Below are positions 37,396 through 49,478 of a DNA stretch of 64,000 nt, one piece after another. Where the stretch lies: contig JADCRB010000013.1 of the NCBI GenBank assembly GCA_021464245.1, positions 8,406,895 through 8,470,894 on the forward strand. The letters run 5' to 3'. The notes beneath the pieces were generated by a model. That model was given only the letters and a program-made list of their open reading frames with translations, did not search any database and was not told the origin of the DNA. Each line of letters begins with the position of its first letter. Within the stretch, counting starts at the first letter, position 1. This stretch comes from Carallia brachiata. Lineage: Eukaryota; Streptophyta; Magnoliopsida; Malpighiales; Rhizophoraceae. Position numbers and translations under genes: made by a program.

Positions 37396-37427
<32 letters not shown>

Positions 37428-40010
37428 TAATTATAACACCGTAATTAACCACCCTCTCACCTCAGAATGTCGTAACTACATAATTTATTTATTTAATATA
37501 ATTTTGGTTCACACAACAAAGACTTATTTTGGAAAACTTATTACTAACACCCCCCCCCCAATGGGCAAATCTAATTTGACTAACCTTTTTTTTGTGAGTA
37601 TAATTATTTGATATAAAAAATAAAAAAAAGATTTGTGTAGTATAAATTCATGATTAAGTTATATTAAAAAAAAAAAATAATAAAATTAGTAAGCACTCCT
37701 ATAAATAGCATCATCAATTATGGTGGACTAGCTTGATTCTTCATTTGTTTGGCTCAAAAATTGTGGGCTGATCTATATATGTATTTAATTATATATATAG
37801 TTTTGCATAAAAATTGACTTGGAATAATGTTTGAGTTGGGCTTCTCTAGGAAACACCCAAAATCATACTCATTAATTAGTCTATGTAGTTTTGTACATTG
37901 TTTTAAGGATTTACTTTGACCAAATTCAATTCATAATACATCTACAAATATTCGTGGCTTAGCACTCATCGTTTCTAAATATGTGATCAAATTTTTTATT
38001 AATATTACGGCTTTCATAACGATGATGATGATGATTGCGACATTGTTTTACTTAAATATTTATATTGTGTTTGCTGCATTGGTGTTATACGTAGAATTTT
38101 GCAATCATATTAAACTGCTTTGGGAAAAAAAAAAGAAAAAGAAAAATTCTCACTAGTTCGCGATGTAATTATGTTTCTCTCTCTGGGGTACAGTCTGCTT
38201 TGTTGCTATCCTATATAATATCTATAGATAAGCAGTTTCACTAGTTTGAAAGGGGGAAAAAAAATTTTGGCACCCTTTATTTTGTTTGCAGCATACATGA
38301 TAATTATTAAGTAAATACCATGTAGCATCTCTTAGAGAATACCAAAGTGAAACAGATAAGAAAAATAAATAAATTACTTGATGTCGTTGATTAATTACGT
38401 GTTCATTTTAATACTAAGTTATGTAATAAAATTCATTTTATTAAAATATTGTCTATGAGTTTTGACAGGAGGTAGTTTTGACAGGAGGTACCAGCTTTGA
38501 CGAGAAGAATTATCCATCAGCTTGCCAAGAACCTACAAAGTATTGCTGATTTGGGGGTAAAGAAAATAGGTGCATTAGCAATGCAGCCCGTGGGATGCTT
38601 GCCCTACCATACCCAAAAACTCTCATTTTTGTCTTGCAATGCAAGTGTTAACTCAGTCGCCAAATTCCACAACAAGTTGCTACGGCTAGCAGTGCACAAG
38701 CTGAACAAGAAAAACATGAATTCTATTTTCACATATTTGGATCTTTACCATGCTTTCATTTTTGCATTGAAGCACCACCACCACAAAACAGGTGAGTTAT
38801 CCTTGGCACTTCCAGTCACCTTCTATGTTTTTCCTGATTGATGTCAGTACCCGTAGTTACGCTTAATTATCCTATAAATAAGAAATTAATTAACGGTATT
38901 AATTAATCCTAACCATAGATAGTCAAGGTCAATTAAGATCGAGAAAAGGAAATTTCCAATCATTGATTCAAATCTACAGTTGAACGTTGCTAGGATTTCT
39001 ACTACAATTGGAACACTTTCCTCCCCTATGAATTGATCTGTGTCTGAAACTTGCAAGTAGCAACGTTCCAGCCACTTTAATTGAAGATTTAGCAATACTA
39101 GACCCTTGCTTTTTTTTCTACTTTTGTTGGTCTAGTAAAGTAGTATTACAAGCCAGATGTTGTGCACCATACCAAAGCCCAGTGCCAAAGCCTCTCTGTA
39201 TATCCACAAAACCAAGAGATTTGGTCCATTTGGATTTTCAAAACAAATTATCTCCTCGTGAATTCATGGTCTGCTCCGAAAATTCGAATCTGAAAATTTT
39301 TATGGACATTTGATTTTACATTTTTAATTTTTTTATAGTGTAATATTGTGTATCTAACAATTACAATACGTCTGTCTTAGCATGAGATTGATTTGACCAC
39401 TTTTATGTAATAGAACTCAATTTGAATCCTAAATCTATTGGTAAAGAGCAAACATAACTGGCCCATAGGGTTTCTAGATCTAATTGCATCAAACATTTAC
39501 GTGTTATATATAACTTGTACAAATTGTTCAGATGTTCATAATTAATATCATGTTAAATTATTAATAGGTCCTATTACATAACCGAAAAAATTAGTGAGAA
39601 AAATTTTTAGAATGCAATTCGTTAGATTTATTGTGCAATTGTTTTGATTATGAGAACAACTAAATGATGAAAAAAAAATTAATATCTTTTTATTGCACAA
39701 TAAATTTAGTAACTTCAAAAAATCTTCCAGCAACTTCTTATCCGGTTATACAATTTTTTCCTTATTAATATGTGTATGCTTTTATTTAAGTTATTACTTC
39801 CTGGCAGGAAATACGGATTACAGGAATCCACTGAAGCCATGCCTGATAGCTGTGACAGAAGCGGATGACAAAAGGGCTCCAAATCATGTGACGTGCAAGC
39901 AGCCTGAGCTGTCCTTCTTCTGGGATATGGTGCACCCTTCACAGAATGGCTGGCGTTATATTTATCTAGCACTAAGACGACGACGCTCTCTTTCCCAACT
40001 TAAAAACTGA
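36089..40010 (+). CDS. GDSL esterase/lipase, At5g03610-like (two one-base deletions)
   Basis: Secreted serine hydrolase of the GDSL/SGNH family, acting on ester bonds of lipids or cell-wall acyl groups. Exons: 36089-36161, 36391-36582, 37095-37379, 38485-38791, 39808-40010. Exon 1 is a signal peptide (MEKQAYNFLFFLLPFFLMI). Block I is FVFGDSYVDTGN with the catalytic Ser in GDSY, the block III motif is GND (AVCGNDYDT), and block V is DMVHPSQNGW with the catalytic Asp and His. Exon 3 is 283 coding bases where 285 are needed. Bases are missing near 37139-37142 (KWRK/AANKTQ) and near 37288-37293 (EEEPVRL/KHDLQ). Exon 4 begins after the second copy of a 16-bp duplicated acceptor. Corrected length is about 353 residues. 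Identity certain; allele may be non-functional. Confidence 0.9.
37396..37430. repeat. (AAT)n/(ATT)n compound microsatellite in GDSL intron 3
   Basis: Six AAT units followed directly by ATT units, so the block is a near-perfect palindrome just downstream of the exon 3 donor. Confidence 0.9.
38459..38490 (+). repeat. 16-bp tandem duplication containing the exon 4 splice acceptor
   Basis: GTTTTGACAGGAGGTA occurs twice in a row. Each copy has a TTTTGACAG acceptor. Using the second (exon from 38485) keeps the reading frame; using the first would add 16 bases and shift it. Confidence 0.9.
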
Positions 40011-40972
40011 ATTTTGGACAAAATTAATATCTCCATCCACTCTTAATTATTAATTGCTCATTTTCCATTCCCCATTCTTTGTTTCTTTGTTCTTGTTCCG
40101 AGCTCAACAGATTATTGTTCTCATCAGATCCAATCAACATAAATTTCTTTTTTTTGGGTTTTTTATTTTTTTGAGAAAAAAACGAAGGAAGCTATTTATG
40201 TGGAAATGTTGGGCTTTTGAAGTTTGTTTTGGGGCTCTATGAATTTTTCTTACTTGGGCTTTTGATATTGGACTACTTGGGCTTTTGATATTGGACTGAA
40301 ATGGTGGATTTTATAATTAGTTTAATAACTTTTGCATCAAAATAACTTTAAGTCATTTTAGTTTGATTTCTCCTTATATTATATGCCCATTGCAACTATC
40401 TTCTTCTTTCGATGTAGGATTATCCAACTTTCCCCCTAGGGTTGAACTGTTTTTTTTAACCCAATCATCACCTGTTCAAACATCAACTGGTTTTAATCAG
40501 CCTGCATCACAGGCACAAGTGCCCCTATGTGCTCCATGCGTGCATGGCATTTTCATAAACTCTCCTTTAAGCCAACTAAATAAATAACATGTGTGTTCGT
40601 TTGTAAAGCCTTTAATACTTCTTTCTCTTTTTCACGTGGGATTTTGTTCTTCTATTTTTTTTGTCTTTCTTTTAAAAATACACTAACATAACTTGCCCAA
40701 ATGATTTCATAAATCATTGTTCAATATCATGGTACTATTATAAGGTTTCTCTTACCCAATGCATTGGGCTTTAGTGACATTCCTACGCATGATTAGCATA
40801 CAGACTGTCCAACATAGTATACTGGTACAACATGTCCAGGCTCGAGGCAATTTTTTCTGCTACCGTAAGCTGTGGCCGTAGTTTCTTGCATAATTTGAAA
40901 ATTCTTGCAGCTTCTTCCGTAGATGCTGCTTAGATTAGATGAGATGTACAATAACCAAACAGAAACTGAGGC
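40011..40972. other. intergenic, convergent 3' ends of GDSL and CYCLOPS
   Basis: Holds both 3' UTRs and a 23-bp tandem repeat (40251-40296, unit tacttgggcttttgatattg plus gac). The passage at 40395-40450 has the style of a retroelement LTR but no boundaries were found. The part at 40743-40972 is what was duplicated at 3384-3555. Confidence 0.45.
40251..40296. repeat. 23-bp tandem repeat, two copies
   Basis: Two identical 23-base units in a row, in the GDSL 3' region. Confidence 0.9.
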
Positions 40973-43900
40973 CTACATCTTGCTTGTTTCACAGAGGATC
41001 CTCTCGATTTCTTCCAGGAGGCGTTCTTTCTCATCTGCCAATTCTTCGTTCTGTTTCTGTAGCTCTTCTATCTGCTTTGTCTGCTCAGAATCCTTCCTGG
41101 AATGTTGTTTCACGATGCATAGCCAACCAAACTTGTTAAAACTTAAAATATCAGAACAGGAGTTAACCTGTGAGTGCACATCTTTGCTAGCAACAACTAT
41201 TATGTGCCTCTTTGGCCTTACAAGCTAGACATATAAATTGAGAATAAAGCTGTGCTGAGTTATGTCAATTACCTATTCATGAAAGACAAGTTGAGCTTGA
41301 GTGATCGCACTTCCTTCTCAAGATTCTCACAGCGCTTCAAGACTGCTCGCATATCAGATGGAACTGCTGGTATCAAATTTCGTTCTTTAGCCTCAGCCAT
41401 TCTGCATAACCAAGAAACTTGCTGTAAGTCAAAACGTTCAAAACATAGCCATCCTCTATTTCAGATATTTGGACTGCACGGGAAGAATTCTAGAATATTT
41501 GTTCCTGTTCCATTCTTATTTTGTATTCCGGACATCAATAATGTTTAACACTGTAGAACATATCCTAGTTGCATGTTCAGCCTAGCCACAGTTTAGATAG
41601 ATTAAGTGCACGAGAAGGCACTCCTGTAATGAGGAGGAAGAAGCAGCTACTGATGTTTGAACTTCAGTTCTTGTTTTAAAAGGAAGGTTTGACCTCAAAT
41701 TTCAATTTGCAGCTGCCTGATAGACCAGATCAGATATTGCATCATATGTTTGATCACGTTTAACATGGGCTTCTAAATAAACCTGCCTGGAATGAGTAAA
41801 AGGGGTTGGAAAGGAACAGGAAGGCCTAAAATGGTTTCAGCTGATATAGTAACAAATTCATCATCTACATTTTACAGGTAAGTGGGCTAGTCATCATTCC
41901 ATTTTACTGATAATTTTTCCCCAAATAGAGCAGATTTTTAAAGCAGAATAGGATTCATGTAGCTAACCCAACTAGTTTGACATTAGAATTTAATCTGATT
42001 TTGAGTCTAATCGAAACTGGTAGTCTATGATTAGCTCTTAAGGAATGCAGCTTTGAATTCCCTTGGCAGTCTAGTGAAGCAAGTGACTTGAACGGAGTTT
42101 TTTGCTCTGATATCTTGCAAGTTAATGCAAGTCCAGGTAAATGGTACTGTAGTCGTTCAAGCAGATTCTTCTCCAGTTCTTGTTAATCCCAACCCTAACA
42201 ATTTCCTTTTTGTCGTTGGAACATTCGGCATTTGCTTTTGATTTTCCTAGCCCTTCTTTTCAACTGGCCTTACTTTAGTTGGCCAGAAGAGCAAAACTCT
42301 TGGAGAGAAGTCAGAGATTCGAACCTCAATTCACTAAAAACCATAGTTTTAAAAACCGGACCGGACCGGCCGGTCGGACCGAAAAACCGGTGAACCGGAG
42401 GTCGGACCGGTCCGATTCTATGATAAAACCGAAATAGGAAATGAACCGCCCGAAAACCGGTGAACCGGCCGGTCGGACCGGAAAAACCGGTGAACCGCCG
42501 GTCGGACCGAAACACCAGTAACTCCAAAACCGGTGAAGGCCGGTCGGACCGGTGAACCGGCAACTATGTTATCTTGATCAAAACGACGTCGTTTATTTAT
42601 TTTTTTGGATTAAAAATGAGAATAAATAATACTTATTTATTAATGAAAAATGTAATATTTTTGAATTAATATTGACTCTATAATATTTATTTTTAGATAT
42701 GAATATTCGATTAATAGTTTTATAATATTTTATTTTTGATATTTATACTTTATTAATTTATTTAATTAGAAAATTATCATAAATATTTTGTATTTTAATT
42801 TTATTTTAAATTTAAGTAGACTCATATTCTATTTTTTATAATTATACTCATTATTTGTTATTAAAAAATGAAAAATTATAAGTATTAATTATTATTTTAT
42901 CAAATCAGAATTGACCCACCGGTTCAACCGCCGGTTTTCCGGTTGGACCGCTAAACCACTAACCCAGTCTTCTTACCGGTTCAATAACCGGTTCGGTTTT
43001 TAAAACTATGCTAAAAACACACCGCTAAAGATGAATCTTGATGTAACGGTAAGATTATTCTATTATGACTAGAAGGTCATAAATTCCAATCATAGAAATA
43101 ATGTGACTATAAGAAACATGAGTAATGCTGCATACATTTGGCCATTTTTAAACCTCACAATAGTATATAGAAAGGACATTCTCAGTATATGAAGTTCCAA
43201 CACTTGATCTCTAGGGAAGAGTCAAATGTATATGATATAAGTTATTAATGCTTTCAAATAGAAAAAAAAGAACCTTACTTTCGCGAGCGCTCCACCCTGC
43301 GCTTTTTAGTTGGATCCACCTTGTCCACTGCATAATATGATTCCATAATTCTATGTTAATGCCATCTACAAATTCATCTCTAGCCAATCCTTGTTATGCC
43401 ATAAGCATACTTGAGTAAATAAAATTTCATAATTTTGCATCTTTTTGCTTATTTTTCCTGAATTAAGCAAAGGAAAATAGATTTGGGATGACAAAAGAAA
43501 CAAAATCTGAAAGATTGACAAAAGCAAAAGTTAGCAGTCACATAGCAATAAATGAAGTACAGATCAATGAAGATCTTGTTCAAAAAAGTGCATATGAAGG
43601 TCCAATTTCCAACTCCCATAAAAAAAAATTAGCTGATCCATGTTGTGGATTGTTTTCCCTTCACACAACTCACAGTTCATATGTTAAAAGGCACTCTGAC
43701 CGATTAGCAGCAATTCTGAACTTAATGTAGAAAATTTAGCACAGAAAACTAAAACTGGTCCTTTTCCTTCAGTGCCACCTGGTAGTGAAGTTCCAAGGAA
43801 AAGATGATTACCTGGACCTGCTGATGTCTCGGATCCGTGCCAGACTAGACCTCCCTTCTACAGCATAATACCAGATAAAAGCAAGGGAAACAACCATTAG

Positions 43901-46900
43901 GCGAATAATCCAACAATTATGTAGAACCCTCTATTCTGCAGCTAAGAAAGAAGGATACCTTCTGTTCATCTTTCAGATTGTCAATTATCCGCTCTCTAAA
44001 CACTGCATTTCAATACAAGACATTGAAAAACTTAGTAAGTGTATTTCTCTAAAGTTCCAAGGACAAAATTTTTCTGTGTTGTTCAGCATGGAAAAATTCT
44101 TGGTTTTCTAGTTTGATAAAGGATCATCCTTATGTACACGATAAGTTTAATGCTGTCATAAACAGTGGTGTGATTGGGATTCAAAAGATACACCTGTCAT
44201 GTGCGCCCAGTTTGGTTCTTTCGCCATTTGATTGAAGGCTTGGCAGTTGAAAAAGAGAAATGCTATGAACGGTTGTATAGACTTCTAAATGTTATTTGCT
44301 TGTTTTATAATGTGCTGAACATACATAGCAAAAACAGAAGAAAAATCAAACATCTTAATGACTTTTATTCAACAGAACAAGGCAGTCCCAGTAAACCTAG
44401 GATTTGGCTTGGGCAGGATTGTTCCAGGATGTTTTGGGATCAAATAATTGCAAAGCAACAAGATACAAATAAAAGCCAAATGAGCTGGAACAGTTGCTCT
44501 CCATTGCAAGGACAAAAAGTCATTGCATGCAAAATCTCCCAATGTCCTGTGCCTAAGGCATATGTCCACATATTCATCCCTTCAGCAACAGCTTTAGATG
44601 GTTGTGAAGGATAACGATTATGAAAGGTTGCTTACGACACAACCGGAGAATATTAACCATTGTTCTGACTGATTTTCTGGTGGTTATATAAACTTTAAGG
44701 TTTAAGGTTGTACCTTTAGCTCCAGAGCCATTGTCTGAACTCCTCCTGTTTCCAGCTTGTTTCTTTGAGCTCTCACAGATGCTTAGAGCTTGACTCGAAT
44801 TGCTCGGACCATCACATGCATCAAAACCAGATGAAGCCACCGGCGCAGCAGCGGAAGATTCACTTTGAGAAGGTTCTCGAGAAATTGTGACTAACTGGAT
44901 GGGGTTTAAAGGATTGCCAAAACCATCCTGGTCAAGGCTTATAGATCCCTGGAGAGTATGCAAAACCCCATGATTGCTAAGCTGGCTGGGGAATATCTCC
45001 TGAAAAGTTGTTGGAATCTCATGCATGCTGTTCCCTTGACCAAAACCAGAGTTGCCTGCAATTTCTTGGGCATGAGAAAGTGCATTGGAACTATCTTCAA
45101 CAGTTTCTTTCTCTATCTGGTTCCCGAGCTTCTTTCTTTCCAATGTACCCTTCAGCAAGTCCACAACAAAGGAAACTTTGCCCACATTTCCCATCTGTGG
45201 GGCATTAAAGGTAGATGTAGATGAATTGGAAGGAGACATGAATGCCTCCAGTTGATTGTCAATATCATCCATAGGGAGGTCAGTAAAACCATTTGGATTT
45301 GAAAACTCCTGTTTCAAATTGCTTATGCCAACCCCAGAAGTATTTTCTGCAGCTTCCATGCCTAAATTCGTATGAGAACCTTGCATGGCAGCATACCTTT
45401 TCCTGACAAACAAAGAAAAAGAAAAAAAAAAAAAAAGAAGCATTTGACCCATGTTATGGTCTGAACTTAGGGGGCTTGTCCAACCAATCGGGCTAACTTG
45501 TGAGTTTTAGTCTTAATTCGGTTAAAAATTATTAATAAAAATTAATGGGTTGAACAACTCAATTACTATTTGAACTACCTGACCTGGCCTAGTGATCAGG
45601 TCACCAAGCCATCGATTCGACCGACAGGGTTGGGCCGGATTTGGTTTTATAATTATGGCAGCAAGTATTGAGAGTAAAAAGTCTCTGTCTGGTTTTCATT
45701 GTGGATCTTTTAAAGGTACAAGATTGTTTGGTACAAAAAATTTCTGAGATTCACAAAATTGTTCAGATATGTGGATTCCAAAATCTTAATTGGAGATTCT
45801 CTAGTTTAGTATATGCATAGAGGTTCTGCGCCGGAAATCAAGCATCCGGATACTTGCTACAAAATGCAACTGGTTGCATTGTACTTTTTAGGGAAAAAAA
45901 ATTTTTTCTTCGAAATTTTTTTTTTGTTTATTAACATACGAATAAACTTTCTCTTCTACAGTCTGATAAGTGCACCTCAGTCAACAGAAAGTCTATTTTC
46001 TACTCATTGGATAAGTTAATAGAAAGAAAAGAAAATGAGCAGCAGATGAAAACTTTCTAGTTGCCCCACGAGCAATCAAATCTTCCCAGATTTGGAAACA
46101 AAATGGGAGAAAATGCTGATACCTCAATTCTGATGATCGACTTCTTGTCATGGGTTGTGAACTATGGAACCAGGCCTGCATAGAAATTGAGGTATCATAA
46201 AGAACTTATGCAGGTTCCTTGACTTGAAGTTTCTGTAGATGACTGGATATGACTTACCTTAGCCAGATACAAATTACTGGCCTGCACACTTCTTTCAACA
46301 GCATCCCTGATGAAGATGGAAAAACAAATGGCAATAAAATATGAGAACAGACATTCTCTTGACAGCTTATGCAACTTTGATGTAATACAGTGGAACAGAC
46401 AGCCGATGGGGGCGGCACGAACCTGATAGACTGTTGATTGAGATCAGTGGAGACATCATCTGCTATTGGATTATTTTGTGTAAGCACATCATTACTTCTT
46501 TTCCTTTGTAGGGTACCCCCTTGTTGCTGACTAGACATATTGGCTACTTCAGTTGAAATCCTGCAAATTGGTACAGAGGTTTCCATGCCATCAGAAAAAC
46601 AAATCCAATGACTAATGAATTGTTGGTTTTAAGGGACTGAAAAACTTGGTTTTTTGGTATGAGAGTTTGATTCTCTGGTTTATGATAGTAAAAATACTAA
46701 AGCTGCAGAGAATTATAGCAAAGAAGAGAACTTACTGAAATTCTCAATAAGGAGAAGAGGTGTAAATCTACTTTTAATTTTTTTTGATAATCTACCTTCT
46801 TTATATAAGAAGCTTACAAGATAAGACTAATTTAAAAATGAAACTAACAGCATAAAAGCAGCTGATTTGAAAAACGAACTTTCAAATATTAAATTTAGAT

Positions 46901-49478
46901 CATACTATGATAATATCTTTTGACTTATTCGAATAACTCAATCAAAAATTTGAGAAGGAAAACTCGAAACTTGAATTCTTGGATCAATATAATAGCACTA
47001 ATTCCATCACTTCTCCTTGGTGATGGTTCATTAAAACTCCTTAATACTTAATCAATAAACTTGATTTGAAATTGATTTGACTTCATTTTTTCTCTTTATG
47101 AAACCATAGAGGTCATCTGATTTAATGAAAAAGATAGTTATATTATATTGTTCTTTGATTTTAAAAATCAGTCATGAAATTGATTTTCTCTATGAAAAAT
47201 CTCAAATCTGTAACTTTTTAGTTTGGTGGGAAACTCTCTAATTTTTCATTCAAAGAAATTTATGATTTGGTGGGAAAAATTTCTGATTTCCACTCACACT
47301 CAAATGTTTGAAAACTACAACATCTAAAAAAAACTTAATTTGCAAATTGTAGGGGTCATTTTCTAGTTTTTCTTTAACTCGATGGGAGAGACTATTTAGT
47401 TAACACTCTTTACTCAAGTGTTTAAATTAGTCTCTTCTCTCTATCATGAAACACAGGTTACAAAGATGTAACATTGCTTAATATCATTTGTTGGTTTTAA
47501 TGGATTGAAAAACTTGGTTTTTTGGTATGAGAGTTTGATTCTCTGGTTTATGATAGTATAAAAAAACCAAAGCTGTAGAGAATTGTAGTAAATAAGAGAA
47601 ACTTGTTAGAGTTCTCAGTAAGGAGAACAGGTGTAAATCTCCTTCTTCTAATTTTTTTTTGATAATCTGACTTCTTTATATAAAAAATTTACAAGATGAG
47701 ACTAACTTAAAAATGAAACTAACTACGTAAAAGCAGCTGATTTGAAAAATAAACTTTTAAATATTAAACTAAATCACACTATAATAATATCTCTTGACTT
47801 ATTTAAACAACTCAATTAAAATTTGTAAGGGAAAACTTAAAACTTGAATTCTTAAATCAACGTAACAGCACCAATTCTATCATGAATAACTATAATGCAA
47901 CAAACTAGTCTGCTTGAAGCATTGTATTTTGATTTTAGAGTAGCCATTGATGTCTCAAGTTTTTGTCACCTCCACGCAAGTATGCGCTAATTATCCCAAG
48001 ATAGCTTGGTCTTGATCAAGACTGGTCACCATTCTGGATTGCCGAAGGAACTTAATGGATCAGATGAACAACTAAATCGGTACTACGGTATACGAGCAGG
48101 TACTATGCGTTAGTTTACGATTAATTAGGAAAAAGACAATTCCAAATATTGACTCAATTTGAAGCAACGTGGCAGACTGGATGTTTTTTGTCAAATTGAA
48201 GATGGACTTGGTGGTTTAAGACACTTGAGCACACGAGAGCAGCTAAAGTAATACATTCATGGCCTTGATCAAGCTTAATGTGACTTGGGGTAAATTTTTT
48301 TTCAGATACAGCTTTCAACTAGCTTACAGAAGTCTGTGAAGGATCTAGTGGCGTTAAAACAGCTTCCTTTAGGTCACATTAAGCTTACATTATATATAAC
48401 CATTAAACACTGCAAATTTATTGGCTTGTAGAGGCTAAGGAACAAAACAATCCAACCACTGAGATCTGCTCAGGCATGATTCATAACTGAAAACACATGA
48501 AATGCAACCAAATATAAAAAAAATGCAGGTCACTACTCCGCCATTTAACATTAGGTTGCTAGATTTAGAAAAGCAGAATTCTTGGATGTGAATAACCAAA
48601 ATCTTTAATCAACATTCTGAAGTTTTAGTATTATTTGCAAGAAAAACATAAGTAATTTTCGGAATATGAACTGTGTAAAGTAGAAAGCTACACAGAAAGA
48701 TTTGTGACTCCAATCCACTCACCTCCTCGATGCTTGTCGTGTCCGATGCGCTATGTTCGATGAATAGCCACTATTCTGAAACCAAACAGTTGAGTCTTAA
48801 AACAAAATCACAAATTTTTGTGAATTAAGCAAAATCAGATTACATGTTCAACTAAACCACAATGTTCTGTTGGTTTTATCTGTTTTCAGTCAAAACACAA
48901 AAGTGCTAAAACTCATTAGTTTATCTATAACCCCAAAAAAAATAAAAAAAAGAACCGAGGTTTTGAATGACAAACAACAGCCTAGCCTGCAGCACAATGT
49001 TTTTTCTCTTTTTTTAGCTGCCTAGCTTGCAAAGAAAGATGGGGAGAAAAAATAAAGACGGGTCAGGATCATGAGATGCATAGCTGTATTAGACAATCTT
49101 GCAAAGGCTTATTAGCAGAAAAAAAGACTCTTTAAGAATTCTGCTTGCCTCTCCATTGGTAAGCCAGCTCCTGAAGAGCTCCTCACTGTCTGTACGAAAA
49201 TTCTGCGAAAGATTTTTGAATCCTAACATCTCCATAGTGGGCGCAGGCATGCCCATCGAGCACTCCATCAAGGATTTGATGAACAATTCTTCACTTGTGT
49301 TCCTGCACAGTTCCGGAAACCCTCTTCCCTCCATCTCCATCTGATGATTCATCTCCGCTTGACTCCTCTGAATTAAGCTGAACTGGTGATGATGATGATG
49401 ATGACGATGGTCACTGCTTTCTGACTTGACGAATGAATTATCATCTACCAATCTTCCTATGTTTCCATCATTGAACAT
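40973..49478 (-). CDS. CYCLOPS: CYCLOPS/IPD3, common symbiosis transcription factor
   Basis: Nuclear coiled-coil DNA-binding activator, phosphorylated by the Ca2+/calmodulin kinase CCaMK and needed for arbuscular mycorrhiza and root nodule infection. Eleven exons (minus): 49478-49149, 48775-48723, 46560-46423, 46306-46258, 46175-46123, 45402-44714, 44002-43959, 43857-43812, 43327-43279, 41401-41273, 41096-40973. Phases join perfectly to 567 residues. Recognised: EGRGFPELCRNTSEELFIKS and MPAPTMEMLGFKNLSQNFRT in exon 1; SSQPMTRSRSSELR, with RSxS kinase-type sites, in exon 5; FMSPSNSSTSTFN and SQSESSAAAPVASSGFDA in exon 6; a nuclear localisation signal KKRRVERSRK near residue 475; and a C-terminal coiled coil (KQIEELQKQNEELADEKER) before TAG. 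The ATG used gives MFNDGNIG, and a His6 run follows, so the N-terminus is longer than from the internal MEMEGRG start. Intron 1 begins with GC. Confidence 0.96.
42342..43010. mobile_element. hAT-type MITE, 669 bp, in CYCLOPS intron 9
   Basis: Ends CATAGTTTTAAAAACCGGAC and the complement of GTTCGGTTTTTAAAACTATG form terminal inverted repeats starting CA and ending TG. The flanks at 42334-42341 and 43011-43018 are an identical 8-bp target duplication, CTAAAAAC, the hAT hallmark. The ends are packed with CCGGT/ACCGG motifs around an AT-rich core without a transposase. A relative of the same size lies at 53678-54353. Confidence 0.93.
43028..43190 (+). mobile_element. degraded SINE-like sequence in CYCLOPS intron 9
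   Basis: Its first part (aatcttgatgtaacggtaag) matches the A-box region of the SINE at 29510, and a degraded B-box area follows (aaggtcataaattccaatc). No target duplication found. It directly follows the hAT MITE. Confidence 0.45.
46621..47882 (-). mobile_element. short LTR retroelement (TRIM-like), 1262 bp, in CYCLOPS intron 2
   Basis: Two diverged long terminal repeats, 46621-47009 (389 bp) and 47489-47882 (394 bp), both begin TGTTGG and end ATCA. A perfect 5-bp target duplication, TGAAT, flanks the element (46616-46620 and 47883-47887). The 479-bp interior has no coding capacity. On the minus strand AAGGAGAAG directly precedes an LTR, like a polypurine tract, and TGATATTAAGC follows the other, like a decayed tRNA-Met primer site, so the element probably runs in the same direction as CYCLOPS. 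Many differences between the LTRs point to an old insertion. Its left end is 60 bp from the exon 3 acceptor. Confidence 0.92.
49147..49148 (-). other. GC splice donor of CYCLOPS intron 1
   Basis: Exon 1 must end at GGA-GAG to join NSGYSSN in frame, and the next bases are gcaagc. AG/GCAAG is the known strong context for the rare GC-AG intron class. No GT donor nearby keeps the protein. Confidence 0.8.

Noticed and set aside
37396..37430. Possible terminator or hairpin
   Set aside because: It is an AAT/ATT microsatellite palindrome inside a plant intron.
40363..40587. 74-codon open frame after the GDSL gene
   Set aside because: Low-confidence LTR-like DNA; product has no similarity.
45448..45658. 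Possible further hAT MITE copy in CYCLOPS intron 5
   Set aside because: Has some CGGTT/GGACCG-style motifs and ccat...atgg edges, but no matching terminal repeats or 8-bp duplication could be shown.
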